DNA of 9,544 bases from Alphaproteobacteria bacterium. Its GTDB lineage: Bacteria > Pseudomonadota > Alphaproteobacteria > UBA3830. Below the pieces are notes generated by a model. The model ran no database searches. It worked only from the letters and a program-made list of their open reading frames with translations, and had not been told where the DNA came from. The translations under genes were made by a program, and so were the position numbers. Position 1 is the stretch's first letter, and every line of letters starts with the position of its first letter. The stretch lies in assembly GCA_025998735.1 (NCBI GenBank), contig BNWJ01000046.1:1-9544 (forward strand). Direction: 5' to 3'. This document shows, one piece after another, positions 6,494-9,544 of the stretch.

Positions 6494-6637
6494 CACCGCT
6501 GGTTGTTGTAAGAACACTATGGGAATGCTTAAAGTCATGTTTTCAAAGTTGATTTAGTTGATAGAATGTTGCTTCTGCTTTTACTTTCGCACATTTTATG
6601 CTAATTTCCCGACAGTGTTTATTATAAAGGAAGCAAT

Positions 6638-6880
6638 ATGAGTGATAATATAGCAGATAAGGTAAAAGGAATTATTTCCGAGAAGCTGGGCGTCGATATC
6701 GAAAAAGTGAAGGACGAAGCGAGATTCATTGACGATTTTGGAGCCGATAGTCTTGATACTGTTGACCTTGTTATGGCACTTGAGGAACAGTTTGAAATTG
6801 AAATATCAGACAAAGAAGGGCAGGAAATTCAGTCTGTAGAGGACGCCATATCGTTCATACGAAGCAAGTGCGAAAAATAG
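6638..6880 (+). CDS. acpP: Acyl carrier protein
   Basis: An 80-residue acidic four-helix protein that carries growing acyl chains on a 4'-phosphopantetheine arm during type II fatty acid synthesis in the cytoplasm. The attachment site is Ser38 in the motif [12 protein letters not shown] (35-46). The rest (KLGVDIEKV near the start, [10 protein letters not shown] after the site) matches the family over its full length. The ATG at 6638 has AGGAAG seven bases or so upstream. It lies 12 bp before fabF, its direct partner. The fabG and fabD genes that often precede acpP in alphaproteobacteria are not upstream in this window. Confidence 0.97.
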   Translation: MSDNIADKVKGIISEKLGVDIEKVKDEARFIDDFGADSLDTVDLVMALEEQFEIEISDKEGQEIQSVEDAISFIRSKCEK

Positions 6881-6892
6881 GGTTTCCAAATC

Positions 6893-8155
6893 ATGAAGAG
6901 AGTTGTAGTAACTGGACTTGGCATGGTATGTCCGCTCGCCACCAACGTTGAGGAGTCGTGGCGTCGTTTGATCAACGGTGAGTCCGGCATAAAAAAAATA
7001 ACATCATTCGATGTCAGTGACTTGGCTTGCAGAATCGCCGGACAAGTTCCGTCAGAGCGTGTCGAACAGAAATCTGATTCTCCTTTCAATCCACTGAATT
7101 ATGTCGGCGCAAAAGAGCTCAATAGAATGGATACATTCATTGTTTATGCGCTAGCAGCGGCGGCAGAAGCCATAAAGGACTCTGGAATCAACGAAGCAAC
7201 CGACGAGGAAAAGGAAAGAACCGGCGTTATTGTAGGATCTGGTATTGGTGGATTGCCGGCTATATACGATACAGCTGTAACTCTTAAGGAAAGTGGCGCC
7301 AGAAGAGTATCGCCGTTTTTCATTCCGTCTTCGTTAATTAACCTGGCGTCAGGAAATATATCAATGGCGTTCGGCCTCAAGGGGCCCAATCATTCCGTTG
7401 TTACGGCTTGTGCCACAGGTACTCATGCCATTGGTGACGCCGCTCGCATTATACAAGTAGGATCCGCCGATGTAATGGTAGCCGGGGGCACAGAGGCTGC
7501 CGTCTGCAGAATAGGCATTGCTGGATTTTCTGCGGCACGTGCGCTGTCCACCAGTAGAAACGACACTCCGGAAGAAGCCTCGAGGCCGTGGGATAAATCC
7601 CGCGACGGATTTGTCATGGCCGAAGGTTCCGGGATTCTTGTGTTAGAGGAGCTGGAGCACGCTCAAAAAAGAGGCGCTAAAATATACGGTGAGGTGGTTG
7701 GATGCGGAATGTCCAGCGACGCCTATCACATCACATCACCTCTTCCAGATGGAAATGGTGCCTATAGATCCATGCGGGAAGCTCTGCGATCTGCGTCCGT
7801 TTCATCTGATCAAATCGACTATATAAACGCCCATGGCACATCTACGATTCCCGGCGATTTTGGGGAATTGAGGGCTGTGGAACGCATCATGGACGGAAAA
7901 ACGACGGCTTCCATGTCGTCCACCAAATCTGCCATTGGACATTTATTGGGAGCTGCAGGTGCAGTGGAAGCGATATTTGCTCTTCTGTCCATTAGGGACA
8001 AGGTGGTGCCACCAACGCTAAATCTGCACGATCCTGAGGATACATTCATCGATTTGGTTCCACTAAAAGCCAAAGAAAGATCTGTAAAATATGCGCTTTC
8101 CAATTCGTTTGGATTCGGAGGTACCAATGCGAGTATCTTATTCAAGGCATTTTAA
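6893..8155 (+). CDS. fabF: 3-oxoacyl-[acyl-carrier-protein] synthase II
   Basis: Condenses malonyl-ACP with acyl-ACP in the elongation step of fatty acid synthesis; KAS II also makes the temperature-sensitive cis-vaccenate step in some bacteria. It has 420 residues, full length. The thiolase-fold catalytic set is complete: Cys173 in VTACATGTH, His314 in NAHGTST, Lys345 and His350 in TKSAIGH. The C-terminal NSFGFGGTNAS glycine loop is present (403-413). The N-terminus MKRVVVTGLGMVCPL is typical and supports the ATG at 6893; AGGG overlapping the acpP stop is the likely ribosome binding site. It is between acpP (12-bp gap) and mltG (about 6-bp gap), clearly one transcription unit. Confidence 0.97.
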   Translation: MKRVVVTGLGMVCPLATNVEESWRRLINGESGIKKITSFDVSDLACRIAGQVPSERVEQKSDSPFNPLNYVGAKELNRMDTFIVYALAAAAEAIKDSGINEATDEEKERTGVIVGSGIGGLPAIYDTAVTLKESGARRVSPFFIPSSLINLASGNISMAFGLKGPNHSVVTACATGTHAIGDAARIIQVGSADVMVAGGTEAAVCRIGIAGFSAARALSTSRNDTPEEASRPWDKSRDGFVMAEGSGILVLEELEHAQKRGAKIYGEVVGCGMSSDAYHITSPLPDGNGAYRSMREALRSASVSSDQIDYINAHGTSTIPGDFGELRAVERIMDGKTTASMSSTKSAIGHLLGAAGAVEAIFALLSIRDKVVPPTLNLHDPEDTFIDLVPLKAKERSVKYALSNSFGFGGTNASILFKAF

Positions 8156-8161
8156 AAAGAT

Positions 8162-9145
8162 TTGTTGAATATATTGGAAAACGAATATAAAAGAAAGATT
8201 TTGTATTTTTTCGGAGGGGTTCTTGCGACCATATTTGCGGTTGTTTTGCCCTTCGTATATCTCACGCACAAAGAATCCTCCTACGAATCCTATGACGGCA
8301 TAATTGTTGAACATTGTGATGATTCGGATGTAGCGGAACTCCTGGTGAAAAACGGCATAGCAGACAGCGAATTTACGGCTAGAATTGCAGTTCAATGGAT
8401 GAAAAGTCGTGGATTCACGGCAAAAATCGGAGAATATAAGCTTCCACTGCATGTTTCGATTATGGATGCCATCAGGATATTCACATCGGACGAGGTCGTG
8501 GTGCATAAATTTGTAATTCCCGAGGGATTACCAATGATAACTGTGATAAAACGCCTGAATGAGAGCAAATTTCTTCTGGGACAGATTGAGGATATTCCGG
8601 ATGAAGGTGAGCTTTTGCCGTCCACATATTCTTTTACATATCCGACCACTAGGCAGCATATAATTGCAACTGCTCAAGAACATATGAAGAAATTCATAGA
8701 AAAAGAATGGCCCCGTAGATCGAAGTCCTGCATATTGAAAACTCCCTACGAAGCGATTATTTTGGCATCTATCGTAGAAAAAGAAACGAACGTCGAAAGG
8801 GAGAAAATCGCCGGAGTATTCATAGCCAGATTGCAGCAAGGCATGAGACTTCAGTCCTGTCCAACGGTGATTTACGCAATTACTTGCGGTGAGCCGCTGG
8901 GACGCAACTTAAAATATAGCGATCTACATATAAAATCTCAGTATAATACATATAGAAACGCTGGACTACCTCCGGCACCAATCACAAATCCAGGCAAAGA
9001 ATGCATAATGGCGGTTCTACATCCCGAAGTTCATGACTATCTATTCTTTGTGCTCAAAGATAAAAAAAGACACGCGTTTTCCAAAACATTCGAAGAACAT
9101 AAAAAAAACAAAGCAGAAATAAACGCTGCTGCCAAGAAGCGGTAG
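8162..9145 (+). CDS. mltG: Endolytic murein transglycosylase MltG
   Basis: An inner-membrane lytic transglycosylase (YceG/MltG family) thought to cleave nascent glycan strands and so set their length. It has 327 residues, with one N-terminal membrane helix (about 13-34) and a periplasmic remainder. The family block LASIVEKET (201-209) carries the catalytic-type Glu (E206), followed by the SQYNTYRNAGLPPAPITNPG block (259-278) and YLFFV. The usual LQ(S/T)DPTVIYG reads LQSCPTVIYA here, replacing a normally conserved Asp (Cys233) and Gly. The start is a TTG at 8162 (or 8165); there is no in-frame ATG nearby, and only a weak AAAAAGA upstream, consistent with coupling to fabF. The acpP-fabF-mltG order is standard in alphaproteobacteria. 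Confidence 0.93.
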   Translation: MLNILENEYKRKILYFFGGVLATIFAVVLPFVYLTHKESSYESYDGIIVEHCDDSDVAELLVKNGIADSEFTARIAVQWMKSRGFTAKIGEYKLPLHVSIMDAIRIFTSDEVVVHKFVIPEGLPMITVIKRLNESKFLLGQIEDIPDEGELLPSTYSFTYPTTRQHIIATAQEHMKKFIEKEWPRRSKSCILKTPYEAIILASIVEKETNVEREKIAGVFIARLQQGMRLQSCPTVIYAITCGEPLGRNLKYSDLHIKSQYNTYRNAGLPPAPITNPGKECIMAVLHPEVHDYLFFVLKDKKRHAFSKTFEEHKKNKAEINAAAKKR

Positions 9146-9231
9146 TTTGTTGCCTGTCTAGAGAATCACTTGGCGACCAATCTAGAAAAAGCCTGCGTCG
9201 TTTAGAAAACTAAAAAATAATCCTGCATAAT

Positions 9232-9253
9232 TGCAAAATAAACAATTTTTGCA
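9232..9253. other. AT-rich inverted repeat before a promoter
   Basis: TGCAAAA (9232-9238) and TTTTGCA (9247-9253) form a 7-bp inverted repeat with an 8-base spacer, three bases before the -35 box of the next promoter. It could be a weak terminator for the acpP-fabF-mltG unit, or an operator. A smaller stem, TTTAG-AAAA-CTAAA at about 9201-9214, also lies after mltG. Neither is strong. Confidence 0.25.
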
Positions 9254-9255
9254 TA

Positions 9256-9283
9256 TTGCATTTTCGGAAGTCGTTGCTATAAT
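9256..9283 (+). promoter_or_regulatory. Promoter for the truncated exported-protein gene
   Basis: TTGCAT (9256-9261) and a perfect TATAAT (9278-9283) are 16 bases apart, and the -10 box is extended by TG two bases upstream (TGCTATAAT). Transcription would start near 9290, about 29 bases before the ATG at 9319. Confidence 0.65.
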
Positions 9284-9318
9284 GCGCGTATTGTACCAAT
9301 TTTATAGGAAATAATATT

Positions 9319-9435
9319 ATGAGCAATGATAAAATAGTAATGTTTTGTATGGCAATGACATCTGTTGCATCTGGCGTACACGCGATGGAATTATATAAGC
9401 AACGAGAATTCCTTTACATTAGACCTGTTGCATAA
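9319..9435 (+). pseudogene. Exported protein gene, cut by IS insertion
   Basis: An ATG at 9319 with AGGAA at 9306-9310 opens a frame reading MSNDKIVMFCMAMTSVASGV, then HAMELYKQREFLYI. The first 22 residues look like a Sec signal peptide with a cleavage site after VHA. After codon 34 the sequence becomes the insertion-sequence terminus, which adds RPVA and a TAA stop at 9433-9435. With a good promoter and ribosome binding site in place, this appears to be a recently working gene for a secreted or periplasmic protein, interrupted at 9420/9421. What remains is too short to name. The rest of the gene, if it survives, lies beyond the element, outside the window. Confidence 0.6.
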
Positions 9436-9544
9436 CCCAAACGCAGATCCAGTAATGAATTTTGATGAGGTCAGTGTAACATTATTTTATTTCTCATGCA
9501 AGTCCAAATCCATTTTTCATGTTAACAATTCCGGCGATAATCCT
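9421..9544 (-). mobile_element. IS5-family element, second copy (partial at window end)
   Basis: Begins with terminus AGACCTGTTGCATAACCC at 9421 and runs off the window. It is identical, in reverse complement, to 722-845, so its transposase is on the minus strand. Only the 3' end of the element is visible, so whether this copy is complete and active cannot be told. Confidence 0.88.
9494..9544 (-). CDS. IS5-family transposase, C-terminal end (partial)
   Basis: The minus strand from the window edge reads RIIAGIVNMKNGFGLA and stops at TGA (9496-9494), the same last 16 residues as the disrupted left copy. The rest lies outside the window. Confidence 0.75.
   Translation of the reverse strand, partial: RIIAGIVNMKNGFGLA

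Larger units (their letters stand above)
9420..9544. repeat. Right arm of the 125-bp inverted repeat pair
   Basis: Exact reverse complement of 722-846; see the left arm. The two arms enclose 847-9419. Confidence 0.95.

Noticed and set aside
847..9419. Composite transposon carrying the enclosed genes
   Set aside because: The cargo is essential core genes in typical alphaproteobacterial groupings and the left element is truncated at its outer end, so the inverted copies are better explained as independent insertions.

Overview
The window looks like chromosome of an alphaproteobacterium, most likely a host-associated or intracellular one of the Rickettsiales/Holosporales kind. This is inferred from four things: a class I (archaeal-type) lysyl-tRNA synthetase, the order acpP-fabF-mltG, the order rpsP-rimM-trmD, and abundant decayed insertion sequences beside a MORN-repeat protein. 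No search was run, so the placement is an inference from family knowledge.

Layout. Positions 1-846 are mobile-element debris: the C-terminal end of an IS30-family transposase (about 103-204) is joined to a 5'-truncated IS5-family element (about 205-846). That element's transposase is itself split by a 101-bp MITE-like insertion (481-581). On the minus strand follows a two-gene unit, lysK then udg (3236 to 994). A plus-strand gene with its own promoter encodes a 349-residue protein made almost wholly of MORN repeats (3439-4488). A ten-codon stub that resembles the start of that gene lies just after it, 6 bp from the 3' end of trmD. The minus-strand ribosome/tRNA unit rpsP-rimM-trmD runs from 6089 to 4542; rplS, which usually follows trmD, is not there. 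A decayed or unrecognised reading frame fills part of 6121-6405. A plus-strand unit acpP-fabF-mltG (6638-9145) follows a near-consensus promoter. At the right end a promoter drives the first 34 codons of an exported protein, cut off by a second copy of the same IS5-family element (9421 to the window end). That copy is in inverted orientation to the left copy and identical to it over 125 bp.

How the genes work together. lysK supplies lysyl-tRNA and udg removes uracil from DNA. rpsP, rimM and trmD serve 30S assembly and tRNA m1G37 methylation, and their tightly packed starts suggest translational coupling. acpP and fabF provide the acyl carrier and the elongating condensing enzyme of fatty acid synthesis; mltG, which usually sits beside them in alphaproteobacteria, terminates peptidoglycan glycan strands. 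All of these look intact. The accessory and most interesting parts are the MORN gene with its stub, the nested mobile elements, and the two inverted element copies that bracket about 8.6 kb of core genes.
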